Assembly: GCA_942491105.1 (NCBI GenBank)
Contig: CALNZX010000003.1
Coordinates: 1-64,000 of the forward strand
Direction of reading: 5' to 3'
DNA: 64,000 nucleotides
Source of the DNA: JBBEAM01 sp942491105
GTDB lineage: Bacteria > Pseudomonadota > Alphaproteobacteria > Kiloniellales > DSM-21159
The position numbers and the translations under genes were made by a program. Below are positions 44,192-52,660 of the stretch, piece by piece. The first letter of the stretch is position 1, and the number at the start of each line of letters is the position of its first letter. Under the pieces are notes generated by a model. It did not search any database, was not told the origin of the DNA, and saw nothing but the letters and a program-made list of their open reading frames with translations.

Positions 44192-44893
44192 ATGCAATTC
44201 GAGGCTCCCCTGATCGAGGCGCGGCTGCTGCGCCGCTACAAGCGTTTCCTCGCCGATGTCGAGATTCCCGGCCAGGGCGAGACCACCGTGCTCTGCCCCA
44301 ATCCGGGCTCGATGCTCGGTCTCAACGCGCCGGGCGCGCGCATCTGGCTGTCGGAATCCGACAATCCCAAGCGCAAGTACCGCCATACCTGGGAGCTGCT
44401 GGAGGCCGACGGCGGCATCGTCGGGATCAACACCGCGCACCCCAACAGCATCGCCGAACAGGCCATCGCCGCCGGCGCCGTCGCCGAGCTGGGGGACTTC
44501 GAGACGCTGCGCCGCGAGGTCAAGTACGGCGAAAACAGCCGCATCGACATCCTGCTGGAGACCGCCGGGGGCGGCCGCTGCTATGTCGAGCTCAAGAACG
44601 TCACCCTGATGCGCCAGCCCGGGCTGGCCGAATTCCCGGATTCCGTCACCAAGCGCGGCGCCAAGCACCTGCGCGAGCTGTCAGCGATGGTCGCGCAGGG
44701 CCACCGCGCGGTGATGTTCTATCTGGTGCAGCGCAGCGACTGCGGCCGCTTCACCATCGCCGAGGACATCGATCCGGCCTACGCGGCGGCGCTGCGCGAA
44801 GCCCGCACCCAAGGGGTTGAAGCGATCTGCTATAGTTGCAATCTAGCGCCCGAGGCCATTGAATTGGCCGGACCCGTCGAGATCGTCTTTTAG
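44192..44893 (+). CDS. sfsA: Sugar fermentation stimulation protein SfsA
   Basis: A 233-residue SfsA-family protein, a nuclease-like fold. The typical blocks CPNPGSMLGLNAPGARIWLSES, YGENSRIDILLE, YVELKNVTLM, FPDSVTKRGAKHLREL and YLVQRSDCGRFTIAEDIDPAYA are present. The molecular role is still uncertain; the E. coli protein was described as a maltose-metabolism regulator with DNA binding. It lies 30 bases upstream of map and forms a conserved sfsA-map-radC unit. Confidence 0.93.
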   Translation: MQFEAPLIEARLLRRYKRFLADVEIPGQGETTVLCPNPGSMLGLNAPGARIWLSESDNPKRKYRHTWELLEADGGIVGINTAHPNSIAEQAIAAGAVAELGDFETLRREVKYGENSRIDILLETAGGGRCYVELKNVTLMRQPGLAEFPDSVTKRGAKHLRELSAMVAQGHRAVMFYLVQRSDCGRFTIAEDIDPAYAAALREARTQGVEAICYSCNLAPEAIELAGPVEIVF

Positions 44894-44923
44894 GCAGCAG
44901 GTATTTTAAGGCAGAGCAAGGCA

Positions 44924-45745
44924 ATGCAGCAGGATATGTCCGCCCTGGCCCGGGAAAACCAGGGCATCAACATTCACGGCGACGCCGAGTTCGAGGCGAT
45001 GCGCAAGGCCGGCCGCCTGGCCGCCGAAACCCTGGACATGATCACCCCGCACGTTCAGCCGGGCATCTCCACCGGCGAGATCAACCGGCTGGTCCACAAT
45101 TTCATTGTCGACCACGACGCGATCCCCGCGCCGCTCAACTATCGCGGCTTCCCCAAGTCGATCTGCACCTCGGTCAACCACGTGGTCTGCCACGGCATTC
45201 CCGACGACGCCAAGCGGCTGCGCGACGGCGATATCATCAACATCGACGTGACGGTAATCCTCGACGGCTGGCATGGCGACACCAGCCGCATGTTCTATGT
45301 CGGGCGGCCCAGCGTGAAGGCGCGCAAGCTGGTCGAGGTGACCTACGAGGCAATGATGCGCGGCATCGAGGTGGTGCGTCCCGGCGCCACCCTGGGCGAC
45401 ATCGGCCACGCCATTCAAAGCTACGTCGAGGCCAACCGCTTTTCCGTGGTCCGGGATTTCTGCGGCCATGGCCTGGGCCGGATTTTCCACACCGCGCCGA
45501 GCATCCTGCACTACGGCAAGGCCGGCGACGGCCTGGAGCTGATGGAGGGGATGTTCTTCACCATCGAGCCGATGGTCAACGCCGGGCGCTACGCGGTGAA
45601 GATCCTCGACGACGACTGGACCGCGGTGACCCGCGACCGTTCGCTCTCGGCGCAGTTCGAGCATTCCCTCGGCGTCACCGCCGACGGCCACGAGATTTTC
45701 ACCCTCTCGCCGAAGGGCTGGACGATGCCGCCCTACGACGACTAG
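44924..45745 (+). CDS. map: Methionine aminopeptidase, type I
   Basis: A 273-residue M24 peptidase that trims the N-terminal Met from new proteins. The metal-binding chain is intact: SVNHVVCHGIPDD, NIDVTVILDGWHGDTSRMF, FCGHGLGRIFHTAP, FTIEPMVNAG and QFEHSLGVT. No N-terminal zinc extension is present. Essential in most bacteria. It is in an operon with sfsA and radC. Confidence 0.97.
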   Translation: MQQDMSALARENQGINIHGDAEFEAMRKAGRLAAETLDMITPHVQPGISTGEINRLVHNFIVDHDAIPAPLNYRGFPKSICTSVNHVVCHGIPDDAKRLRDGDIINIDVTVILDGWHGDTSRMFYVGRPSVKARKLVEVTYEAMMRGIEVVRPGATLGDIGHAIQSYVEANRFSVVRDFCGHGLGRIFHTAPSILHYGKAGDGLELMEGMFFTIEPMVNAGRYAVKILDDDWTAVTRDRSLSAQFEHSLGVTADGHEIFTLSPKGWTMPPYDD

Positions 45746-45759
45746 GCGGAGCGGAGAGC

Positions 45760-46458
45760 ATGGCGGGGGAGACGGCGGCCGATAAGCCGCATCACCTCGG
45801 CCACCGGGCGCGGCTGCGGGCCCGCCTGCTGGAGCGCGGCGGCGATACCCTGGCCGACTACGAGCTGCTCGAATTCCTGCTTTTCGCGGCCCAGCCGCGC
45901 GGAGACACCAAACCCCTGGCCAAGGCCCTTCTCGCCCGCTTCGGCAGCTTCGCCGCCGTGTTGAACGCTTCCCCCGAGCAGCTCACCGGCGTCCCGGGCA
46001 TGGGCGAAGCCTCGGCGGCGGCGCTCAAGGCGATCCCGGAAGCGGCCCGCCGCCTGGCCCGCGAGGAGGCGATGGACGCGCCGGTCATCCAATCCTGGCA
46101 GAAGCTGCTCGACTACTGCCGCGTCGCGCTGGCCCACGAGCGGATCGAGGCGCTGCACCTGCTGTTCCTCGACCGCAAGCTGCGTCTGATCGCCGATGAA
46201 ATCCAGCAGCGCGGCACCGTGGATCACACCCCGGCCTATCCCCGCGAGGTGGTCAAGCGCGCCCTGGAGCTGGGCGCCTCCGCCCTGATCCTGGTCCACA
46301 ACCACCCCTCCGGCGACACCACGCCCAGCCAGGCCGATATCGCGATGACCAAGGACATCGCCGAGGCGGCGGGCAAGCTGGGCATCGCCCTGCACGACCA
46401 CGTCATCGTCGGGCGGGAGGGCCACAGCTCCTTTCGGGCGCTGGGCCTGCTGGCATAA
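45760..46458 (+). CDS. radC: RadC family JAB-domain protein
   Basis: A 232-residue protein with an N-terminal helix-hairpin-helix part (LTGVPGMGEASAAALKAIPEA) and a C-terminal MPN/JAB domain. The metalloprotease motif HNHPSGDTTPSQAD (His-x-His-x7-Ser-x2-Asp) is complete. RadC was once linked to DNA repair, but that role has not been confirmed. It ends the sfsA-map-radC run and is followed by a strong hairpin. Confidence 0.93.
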   Translation: MAGETAADKPHHLGHRARLRARLLERGGDTLADYELLEFLLFAAQPRGDTKPLAKALLARFGSFAAVLNASPEQLTGVPGMGEASAAALKAIPEAARRLAREEAMDAPVIQSWQKLLDYCRVALAHERIEALHLLFLDRKLRLIADEIQQRGTVDHTPAYPREVVKRALELGASALILVHNHPSGDTTPSQADIAMTKDIAEAAGKLGIALHDHVIVGREGHSSFRALGLLA

Positions 46459-46476
46459 CCGCAGCCTGAAAAGCGG

Positions 46477-46506
46477 CCGCTGACGGCGCCACTGCGCCGC
46501 CAGCGG
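46477..46506. terminator. Bidirectional hairpin between radC and the next gene
   Basis: CCGCTGACGGCGC and GCGCCGCCAGCGG form a 13-base stem with one mismatch and a CACT loop, between the radC stop and the convergent gene stop. It has no clear T run but is very stable. Confidence 0.6.
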
Positions 46507-46512
46507 TTCCGG

Positions 46513-47268
46513 CTACTGGTTGACCTTGCCGGGCAGGCTGAGGTCGCCCGAGGCGACGTCGAGGACATCGCTGACGCAGAGCAGCGGCGCGTGCAGGTTG
46601 GCGTTGACCCGCAGCCCCGCCGCGACGCCGTCGAAGCTGGCCGCCTCGAGCGCGGCGCCCTCCTCGAAGGCGACCCGGACCTCGACGCTCTCGGCGTCGA
46701 ACACCGGGTCCCAGCCTGGGCTGTCGATCAGGATCGGCAGACCGGGCCAGGTCTTCGGCAACCTTGGCGTCGTCCCCTCGGGGATATCCACCACCTTGAG
46801 CGCACCCGCCCCGCAGGCCTCGTCCGGCCCCAGCACCACCCAGTGGCTGTGCCAGACGTCGCCGTCGTTGGCCAGCTCGCCGTCGCCGTTCTCGTCGTAG
46901 AGCGGCGTGTCGTCGAAATCGGGATGGGCGGTCACCGCCAGGGCGAGAATCCCGGCCCCGCTTTCGAAGCCGACCTCCGCGGCGTCCAGGCTGGTCGGCC
47001 AGACATAGGCGAAGACCTCGGAGCCGGCCAAGGCCCCGCTCGGCGCCGGCTTGCTCTCGCCGGCGGCGCCGGAAACGGCCATGTGGAAGACCGCCAGACG
47101 CCCCTCTGTCGAGATCTTGGCGTGGACGATATCGAAGGCGGCAAGCTGGGCGTTGCCGGCCTCCGCCTGAATGCCGCCGCTGTGTTCCTCGCCGGAGTGG
47201 GCCGCGCCCAGCCCCGGAGAGAGAACCGCGGCGGCCAGCGCCGCCGCCAGGGTCCAGCCCCGGTGCAT
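46513..47268 (-). CDS. Secreted protein of unknown function, His-rich N terminus
   Basis: A 251-residue exported protein with a signal peptide (MHRGWTLAAALAAAVLSPGLGAA) followed by HSGEEHSGG, a possible metal-binding start. The mature domain is mostly beta strands, with a Ca-loop-like DENGDGELANDGD near residue 125 and two Cys (ACGAGALK and LLCVSDV). No family recognised. Its start overlaps the thioredoxin-like gene stop by one base, so it is translated with that gene under the MarR-type regulator upstream. Confidence 0.65.
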   Translation of the reverse strand: MHRGWTLAAALAAAVLSPGLGAAHSGEEHSGGIQAEAGNAQLAAFDIVHAKISTEGRLAVFHMAVSGAAGESKPAPSGALAGSEVFAYVWPTSLDAAEVGFESGAGILALAVTAHPDFDDTPLYDENGDGELANDGDVWHSHWVVLGPDEACGAGALKVVDIPEGTTPRLPKTWPGLPILIDSPGWDPVFDAESVEVRVAFEEGAALEAASFDGVAAGLRVNANLHAPLLCVSDVLDVASGDLSLPGKVNQ

Positions 47269-47513
47269 CAGGCACCCCCTTTCAGCGCGTCCAGGGAAGC
47301 GCCGAAGTTGATGTGATAGGGGCTGCCGTCGATGACGATGGCGGGGACGGACTTGACCCCCTGGGATTCGGCCTGGCCGATCAGCTCGGAGCGCTCGCCG
47401 AGATGCACGATCTCGACACTGTAACTGGCCGGGTCCAGAGCCAGCGCCAGACGCTGCTCCGCGTCGACGCAGACCGGGCAGCCGGCGTGGTAAAAAGTCG
47501 CTTTCTGTGTCAT
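47268..47513 (-). CDS. Thioredoxin/glutaredoxin-like small protein
   Basis: An 81-residue thioredoxin-fold protein with active site C12-P-V-C15 in FYHAGCPVCVDAEQRL and the cis-Pro in VKSVPAIVIDG. The fold is minimal and the protein is cytoplasmic. It lies 80 bases after the MarR-type gene and overlaps the next gene by one base. A redox-linked role with the Cys-rich regulator is inferred. Confidence 0.8.
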   Translation of the reverse strand: MTQKATFYHAGCPVCVDAEQRLALALDPASYSVEIVHLGERSELIGQAESQGVKSVPAIVIDGSPYHINFGASLDALKGGA

Positions 47514-47593
47514 GGTAAGAGCCTTCCTTTCTTGCCTAAGAGAGGTTGAAATCGAGCGTCCCGTTCGTTGCCGCGAGCGGGGCGCTCACTCGT

Positions 47594-48235
47594 TCAGGCC
47601 GGCAGCTTCCGCGAAAAGCGCTTCCAGTTGGCGGTCTTCGCGGCGCTCTCGGCCTCATCGTGGTCGTCGCAGTCGAGCCGCAAGGCGGCGTCTCCGAAAG
47701 CGGCGTCCACGAATGCGCAGTGATGGGGTTTGGCGGCGTCTTTGTGGGCATGGGGGCGGAAGAAGGCGCAGGTCACGCAGAGCCGCTGCGGCTCGATCGC
47801 CCCGCTCTCCTGCAGTTCGCGTATGACGCTGCTGAGCTGCCGGGCAAGGCCCGCGCGCGCGCCGTCATCGAGCTGCGCCAGCGCGGCTTCCAGCGCCTCC
47901 GGCGCGCGGTCGAGGCGCGCCGCCAGGGCTTCGCCCTCGGCGGTCAGCGCGACCAGCACGGCGCGGCGGTCCAGCGGGTCCGCCTGCTTGCCCGCCAGGC
48001 CCTTTCGCAGCAGCGCCTCCGTGGCATCGCTGACCGTCGGCTGGCGCACGCCGAGCTGCCGGGCGATGCTCTGCCCCCGGCTCGCCCCCCGGCGTTTCAG
48101 ATAGGTGAGGATCGCGATCTGGGTCGGCGTCAGGCCCAGCGTCTCGGCGTTGCGCCACTGCTCCTCCCGCAGGAAGGCGGCCATCCGCGACAGGCCCGTG
48201 GTGATTTGGCTGACGTAACCGGGATCGGAGTTCAT
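47594..48235 (-). CDS. MarR-family regulator with Cys/His-rich C terminus
   Basis: A 213-residue regulator. The winged HTH covers LGLTPTQIAILTYLKRRGASRGQSIARQLGVRQPTVSDATEALLRKGL (residues 34-80), with wing ADPLDRRAVLVALTAEG. After the dimer helix comes an unusual tail: C153-x2-C156, H162, H164, H171-H172-C173 and C189 (LCVTCAFFRPHAHKD, PHHCAFVDAAFGD). This could bind Zn or Fe-S or sense oxidants. It is probably autoregulated and drives the thioredoxin-like and secreted genes downstream. Its promoter suggests a leaderless mRNA. Confidence 0.85.
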   Translation of the reverse strand: MNSDPGYVSQITTGLSRMAAFLREEQWRNAETLGLTPTQIAILTYLKRRGASRGQSIARQLGVRQPTVSDATEALLRKGLAGKQADPLDRRAVLVALTAEGEALAARLDRAPEALEAALAQLDDGARAGLARQLSSVIRELQESGAIEPQRLCVTCAFFRPHAHKDAAKPHHCAFVDAAFGDAALRLDCDDHDEAESAAKTANWKRFSRKLPA

Positions 48236-48241
48236 GCCATA

Positions 48242-48270
48242 TACTTATGACTCCTATTTATTTCTGTCAA
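48242..48270 (-). promoter_or_regulatory. Consensus-like promoter giving a leaderless MarR mRNA
   Basis: On the minus strand TTGACA (48270-48265) and TAAGTA (48247-48242) are separated by exactly 17 bases. The expected start of transcription, seven bases further, falls on the A of the MarR gene ATG at 48235. There is no ribosome site between promoter and ATG, which fits leaderless translation. The spacer (AATAGGAGTCA) may be the operator. Confidence 0.6.
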
Positions 48271-48425
48271 GCCGGATTCCTCTGCCCGGCGGCGCAGACC
48301 CGCATCGCTTTTCAGCCGCCCTTTGACCCATATCAAGGCCCAGGCGGCCGCGCTGGCCTAGGGATAGCGCGGGCTGGCATCCCGCCCGCCCTAGCCATAA
48401 CCGCAGACAGCGAGAAGAGCCGCGC

Positions 48426-48692
48426 ATGAACCACAAGCACAGAAAAACCCTCCACGCCCTGTTCGCCCATCCGATCAACGCCAACATCTCGCCGCGGGAC
48501 GTGGAAAGCGTTCTCACGGAACTCGGCGCCGAGACGGACACGGCCCATTCGGGAAAGCTGCACGTGCGCCTGAACGGCCACAGCGCGAATTTCTCCCACC
48601 CGGGCCATAGCCTGCCGACCGAGGAGGTCGTTCAGCTCCGCAAGTTTATCGAAACCTGCGGTATCGACCCGCAGCGCGACTACCCTCTTTAG
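48426..48692 (+). CDS. HicA-like protein without a HicB partner
   Basis: An 88-residue protein: HKTLHALFAHP-type start (HRKTLHALFAHPINANI), RDVESVLTELGAETDTAHSGKLHVRLNG, then SLPTEEVVQLRKFIETCGI. This resembles the double-stranded-RNA-binding-like fold of HicA toxins. HicA is normally followed by HicB, and no HicB is seen here. The usual catalytic His in a G-S-H loop is replaced by AHSGKLH, so activity is uncertain. It is divergent from the MarR-type gene. Confidence 0.6.
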   Translation: MNHKHRKTLHALFAHPINANISPRDVESVLTELGAETDTAHSGKLHVRLNGHSANFSHPGHSLPTEEVVQLRKFIETCGIDPQRDYPL

Positions 48693-48791
48693 GCAAGCGC
48701 CGCCAGCGCGGATTGCGCGCGAGGCGTGCCTTGCCCCGGCCCGGCCTCACCGGCATAGTGCCGCCGAAATCCGGCAAGGAGAGACCCGCCC

Positions 48792-50468
48792 GTGCAGACG
48801 CCGTCAAACCCGCAAACCAATCCTCAGCAGGACCCCCTGGCACCGGCCGTCGCCGCCTACCGGCAGGGCGATTACGCGCAGGCCAAGCGGATCTGCGGCG
48901 AGATTCTCTCGCACAGCCCCAAGCATGGCGGCGCGCGCACGCTTTCCGCCGCCATCGACATTGACAGCGGCCGGGCGGACGCCGCCGCGGCGCAGCTCGA
49001 GCTGGTGATCGCCGAGGATCCGGGCAACGCCGGCGCCCGCTACAGCCTGGCCAGGGCCTATCGCCTGCAGGGCCAGAACGCCGAGGCCGAGGAGGCGCTG
49101 CGCGAAGTCCTGAGCAGCGATCCGGCGATGGACGTGGCCTATGCCGAACTGGCCGATCTGCTGCGCATCCGCGGCGCCCTGCAGGAAGCCAGGAATACCC
49201 TGGAGCGCGGCATCGCCGCCTGCCCCGGCAGTTCGATGCTGATCAACAATCTGGGCAGCCTGCTGGCGCAGCAGGAGCGCCACGAGGAAGCCCTGGAGGC
49301 CTTTCAGAACGCCATTGCGGCCAATCCCCAATACGCCGTCTCCCACTACAATTACGGTCGCAGCCTGCGCGAAATGAACCGCACCGAGGAAGCCGTCGCC
49401 GCCTATAAGAAGGCGCTGGAGATCAACCCCCGGATGACCGAGGCCTGGCACAACCTGGGCACCGTGATGATCGACCAGGGCAACCCGGTCGGGGCGGCCA
49501 AGGCGTACTTTCAGGAGTTCAAGCTGCGCCGCTTCGACGGCCAGCCGGCGGGCAACGCCTCGGGCCGCGGCGACATGACCAAGGCCACCCGCAGCAAGCT
49601 GCGCCACGACATCGAACAGCTTCGCTACCTGCAGGAGCGCCGTCTGACCCAGCGCGACCTGGCGCCGGACATCGCGGCCTACGAGAGCGTGCTGGCGCGG
49701 CTGCCCGCCGAAGCCGGCGAAACCGCGATCCACGCGCTGCGGCCCGAGGAACGCCAGGCCCTGGCGCCGACCTACAACCGCGCCGTCCATTGGGATCCCG
49801 AGCCGCAGCTGCCCGGGCCGGCGGTCAACCCCGCCCTGGACCGCGCGGCGATCGAGGCCGACTACTTCTCCAACGGCCCCGGCTACACCTTCATCGACGA
49901 TTTTCTCTCGCCCCAGGCGCTCGAAAACCTGCGCCGCTTCTGCCTGACCTCGACGATCTGGTACGAGTACCGCTACGCCAACGGCTACCTCGGCGCCTTC
50001 ATGGACGAGGGCTTCGTCTGCCCGCTGCTGCTGCAGATCGCCGAGGAGCTGCGCCAGGCCCTGCCCGGCATCTTCCAGCAGCATCCCCTGCGCAAGCTGT
50101 GGTCCTTCAAGTGCGACAGCAGCCTCAAGGCGCTGGAGCGCCATGCCGACTTCGCGGCGGTCAACGTCAACTTCTGGATCACCCCCGACGAGGCCAACCT
50201 CGATCCCCAGACCGGCGGGCTGGTGATCTGGGACAAGGAAGCCCCGCTCGACTGGGATTTCGAGACCTACAACAGCGACCAGGCCGCCATCGAGCGCTAC
50301 CTGGAGGAGACCGGTGCCAAGGCCATCGAGGTGCCGCATCGCCAGAACCGGGTGGTGATCTTCAATTCCGATCTCTTCCACCGCTCCGGCGACGTCGCCT
50401 TCAAGGAGGGCTACGAGAACCGCCGCCTCAACGTCACCATGCTCTACGGCAAGCGCAAGGACGCCTGA
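48792..50468 (+). CDS. TPR protein fused to a 2OG-Fe(II) oxygenase-like domain
   Basis: A 558-residue protein. Residues 20-260 are six to seven TPR units (AVSHYNYGRSLREMNRTEEAVAAYKKALEINPR is typical). The C-terminal domain has the pattern of an Fe(II) oxygenase: H451-x-D453 in ERHADFAAVNVNFW, H530 in NSDLFHRSGD and a possible 2OG-binding Arg in NRRLNVTML. It could hydroxylate a protein or glycan bound by the TPR. The GTG start has AGGAG upstream. It opens a cluster with two sulfotransferases and a second TPR protein. Confidence 0.75.
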   Translation: MQTPSNPQTNPQQDPLAPAVAAYRQGDYAQAKRICGEILSHSPKHGGARTLSAAIDIDSGRADAAAAQLELVIAEDPGNAGARYSLARAYRLQGQNAEAEEALREVLSSDPAMDVAYAELADLLRIRGALQEARNTLERGIAACPGSSMLINNLGSLLAQQERHEEALEAFQNAIAANPQYAVSHYNYGRSLREMNRTEEAVAAYKKALEINPRMTEAWHNLGTVMIDQGNPVGAAKAYFQEFKLRRFDGQPAGNASGRGDMTKATRSKLRHDIEQLRYLQERRLTQRDLAPDIAAYESVLARLPAEAGETAIHALRPEERQALAPTYNRAVHWDPEPQLPGPAVNPALDRAAIEADYFSNGPGYTFIDDFLSPQALENLRRFCLTSTIWYEYRYANGYLGAFMDEGFVCPLLLQIAEELRQALPGIFQQHPLRKLWSFKCDSSLKALERHADFAAVNVNFWITPDEANLDPQTGGLVIWDKEAPLDWDFETYNSDQAAIERYLEETGAKAIEVPHRQNRVVIFNSDLFHRSGDVAFKEGYENRRLNVTMLYGKRKDA

Positions 50469-50559
50469 AGGCCGCCCTGCGTTAGCCCTCGTCCGGCGTT
50501 AGCCAAAAAGTAAGGCTGCTGGCCCATGCTGCCCCGATCGCAGCAGGGAGAACGCGGTC

Positions 50560-51135
50560 ATGGGCAAGGTTCTTGCCTCCCAGCACAAGACCTGGCGGGA
50601 CTGGCAGGCCGCCAAGCGGCAGTTCCAGGCGCAGCCGCCGCGCCCGCCTGGCCGCAGGCGCGGCATCATGGCCTCGCCGCTGCCGCTGCTGGCCGCGCTG
50701 CTGCTGCTCTGCGGCCTGTTCTGGCTGGTCGTCTCGGATGGCCTGGAGCCGCGCTACGCAGAACCCGAGGCCTCCGTCCCGGCCGTGCTCGTGAACTACG
50801 ATCTCTGCGGCTCCAGCGGCGCGGCGAGCTGCGTCATCGACGGCGACACCCTGCGCGTCGACGGGGTGACGATCCGCATCGCCGACATCCATGCCCCCGA
50901 GGTCTTCAGTCCGGACTGCCCGCTGGAGGAAATGATCGGCAGGCGCGCCGCCCGGCGTCTGGCGGACCTGGCCAGCGGCCGCCCCTTCAGCCTGGTGGCC
51001 CGGCCGCGAGACGGCGACGAGGACGTCTATGGCCGCAAGCTGCGGGTGCTGGTGCGCGATGGCCGCTCCCTGGGCGCCACCCTGGTGTTCGAGGGCCTGG
51101 CCAGCAGGACGGACCGGAGCTGGTGTCCGGCCTGA
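50560..51135 (+). CDS. Membrane-anchored staphylococcal-nuclease-like protein
   Basis: A 191-residue protein: basic cytoplasmic N terminus, one membrane helix (SPLPLLAALLLLCGLFWLVV), then an SNase fold outside. Catalytic residues are retained: Arg and Glu in TIRIADIHAPE, and Arg in DVYGRKLRVLV, with the Ca-binding Asp in IDGDTLRV. It would cut nucleic acid or be a binding version. GGGAG eight bases before the ATG. It is next to, but on the opposite strand from, the GNAT gene. Confidence 0.8.
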   Translation: MGKVLASQHKTWRDWQAAKRQFQAQPPRPPGRRRGIMASPLPLLAALLLLCGLFWLVVSDGLEPRYAEPEASVPAVLVNYDLCGSSGAASCVIDGDTLRVDGVTIRIADIHAPEVFSPDCPLEEMIGRRAARRLADLASGRPFSLVARPRDGDEDVYGRKLRVLVRDGRSLGATLVFEGLASRTDRSWCPA

Positions 51136-51136
51136 C

Positions 51137-51670
51137 CTAGCCGAGCTTCTTGTACATCACCGTGGTCGGTTCCAGCCGATCCTCGAAGGGATCGCGGCAG
51201 AAATCCGGGATCCGTCCCACGGCGAGGTAGCCCAGAGACGCATAGAGCCGCTCCGCCGCGCCGTCGCTCAGGGTATCCAGGGTGATCAGGCTGCGCCCCT
51301 CGCCCGCCGCCCGGGCTTCCAGCGCGCCCATCAGGGCCTGGGCGATTCCGAGGCGGCGGCTTTCGGGATGCACCATCAGCTTGGAGACCTCGGCGCGGTG
51401 CGCCTGGTTCGGCGGCATCTCGCGCAGCAGCTGTACCGAACCGGCGAGCGCGCCGTCGCGGCGCGCCACCCAGAGCACGCGACCGCCGCTCCGCAGGCCC
51501 GGCAGGATCTTCTCCCGCCAGAAGGCGGCGCTGTCCTCCAGGGAAAAGGGCAGCACGAAGTTGATGTTGGCGCCGGCCTGGACGCAGGCCTGCATCAGCG
51601 CCGCCAGCTCGGGCAGCAGCGCCGCAAAGTCCTCCGCCGGGACTTCGGATATCCGAACCTCCGCGGCCAC
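51137..51670 (-). CDS. GNAT-family N-acetyltransferase
   Basis: A 177-residue acetyltransferase. The acetyl-CoA motif A is visible in KLMVHPESRRLGIAQALMGALEARA (Gly-poor variant of Q/RxxGxG/A), with strand GALAGSVQLLREMP before it and LYASLGYLAVGRIPDF after. The GTG start at 51670 lies two bases after the sulfotransferase stop with GGAGG seven bases upstream, so it is translationally coupled to it. The substrate is unknown. The frame stays open far upstream, but that part is antisense shadow. Confidence 0.8.
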   Translation of the reverse strand: MAAEVRISEVPAEDFAALLPELAALMQACVQAGANINFVLPFSLEDSAAFWREKILPGLRSGGRVLWVARRDGALAGSVQLLREMPPNQAHRAEVSKLMVHPESRRLGIAQALMGALEARAAGEGRSLITLDTLSDGAAERLYASLGYLAVGRIPDFCRDPFEDRLEPTTVMYKKLG

Positions 51671-51672
51671 GG

Positions 51673-52566
51673 CTAGGCCTCCAGGTAGCCGTAGGCGCGC
51701 AGCTGGGCGCCCGCCAGCGCCTCGAAGCGGGCGGCGTTGTCTGCGTCGAAGTGTTCGCGCCAATCGCCGGCGACCCCCTTGCGGAAGAAGGAGTCCGTGT
51801 CCTCCTCCCCGGCTTCCCGGCCGCCCGACAGCTTGGCGAAGTCGGTCGCCGCGAAGCAGGCGGCGAGGGTCTGCGGGCTGGACTCCACGCCGAGAAACTC
51901 CGTGAGGCGGCCCAGCGTGATCTCCGGTTCGGCCAGCAGGTCCTCGTAGCGCAGCTCGATCACCCGTCCCGGCCAGCGCGCCGCCGCCGCTCGCCCCTTG
52001 GCGGTTTCCTGAGCCCACTGCTGGGCCGAGGTTTCCAGAAAGACGGGAAAGCTGCCGCCCCAGCGCTGTTGCACCTGGTCCGCCTTGACCCGCTGGTAAT
52101 GGAACCAGCAGGAGACCGCGGCATCGCGCCCGTCGCGCACGATATGCACGAAGCGCGCCTCGGGAAAAATCGCCAGCGCCGGCTCGATATAGTGGATGGT
52201 GTTCGGCGTCTTCTCGCCATAGAGCTTGACCGCCTTGCCGCGCGCCGCGCGGGTCAGCACCCGCGCCACCACCAGGCGCATGATCTCGGCGACATCCTCG
52301 CGCGCGATGCCGGGAAAGGGCTCCAGGCCCTGAAAAGTGGTCTCGGCCAGCCACTGCTTGCGCTGATTGAAGTGCTGCACGTTCTTCATCAGGTTCTCGA
52401 AGAAGCTGTCCCAGAAGTGCGCCTCGCCCTTGCAGGCGATCTGCGGATGGGCGTCGAGCAGCAGCTGCAGCCAGGTGGTTCCCGATTTCAGGAACCCCAT
52501 GACGAAGAAGGGATCGCGCGCCAGCGCGGCGGGCGGCAGAGGGGTAGTGGGACGATCGGGCGGCAT
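51673..52566 (-). CDS. Sulfotransferase
   Basis: A 297-residue PAPS-dependent sulfotransferase. The 5'-phosphosulfate loop is FLKSGTTWLQLLLDAHP, and the 3'-phosphate site is ARFVHIVRDGRDAAVSCWFH. The Trp-rich centre and the RYEDLLAEPEITLGRLTEFLGV block are standard, as is the late FFRKGVAGDWREHFD (the RKGxxGDWK box). Acceptor unknown. ATG 52566 gives the normal length. It forms a two-gene unit with the GNAT gene and is divergent from the TPR/SGNH-like gene. Confidence 0.9.
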   Translation of the reverse strand: MPPDRPTTPLPPAALARDPFFVMGFLKSGTTWLQLLLDAHPQIACKGEAHFWDSFFENLMKNVQHFNQRKQWLAETTFQGLEPFPGIAREDVAEIMRLVVARVLTRAARGKAVKLYGEKTPNTIHYIEPALAIFPEARFVHIVRDGRDAAVSCWFHYQRVKADQVQQRWGGSFPVFLETSAQQWAQETAKGRAAAARWPGRVIELRYEDLLAEPEITLGRLTEFLGVESSPQTLAACFAATDFAKLSGGREAGEEDTDSFFRKGVAGDWREHFDADNAARFEALAGAQLRAYGYLEA

Positions 52567-52660
52567 GGTGTCGGCTTGACCCTCCGGGCCGGGAGCTTTA
52601 TCTGGAGGCAACCTAAAGGGCCAGCGGCCTCTTTCAACAGAAAATCCGGGACAGCAGCGC

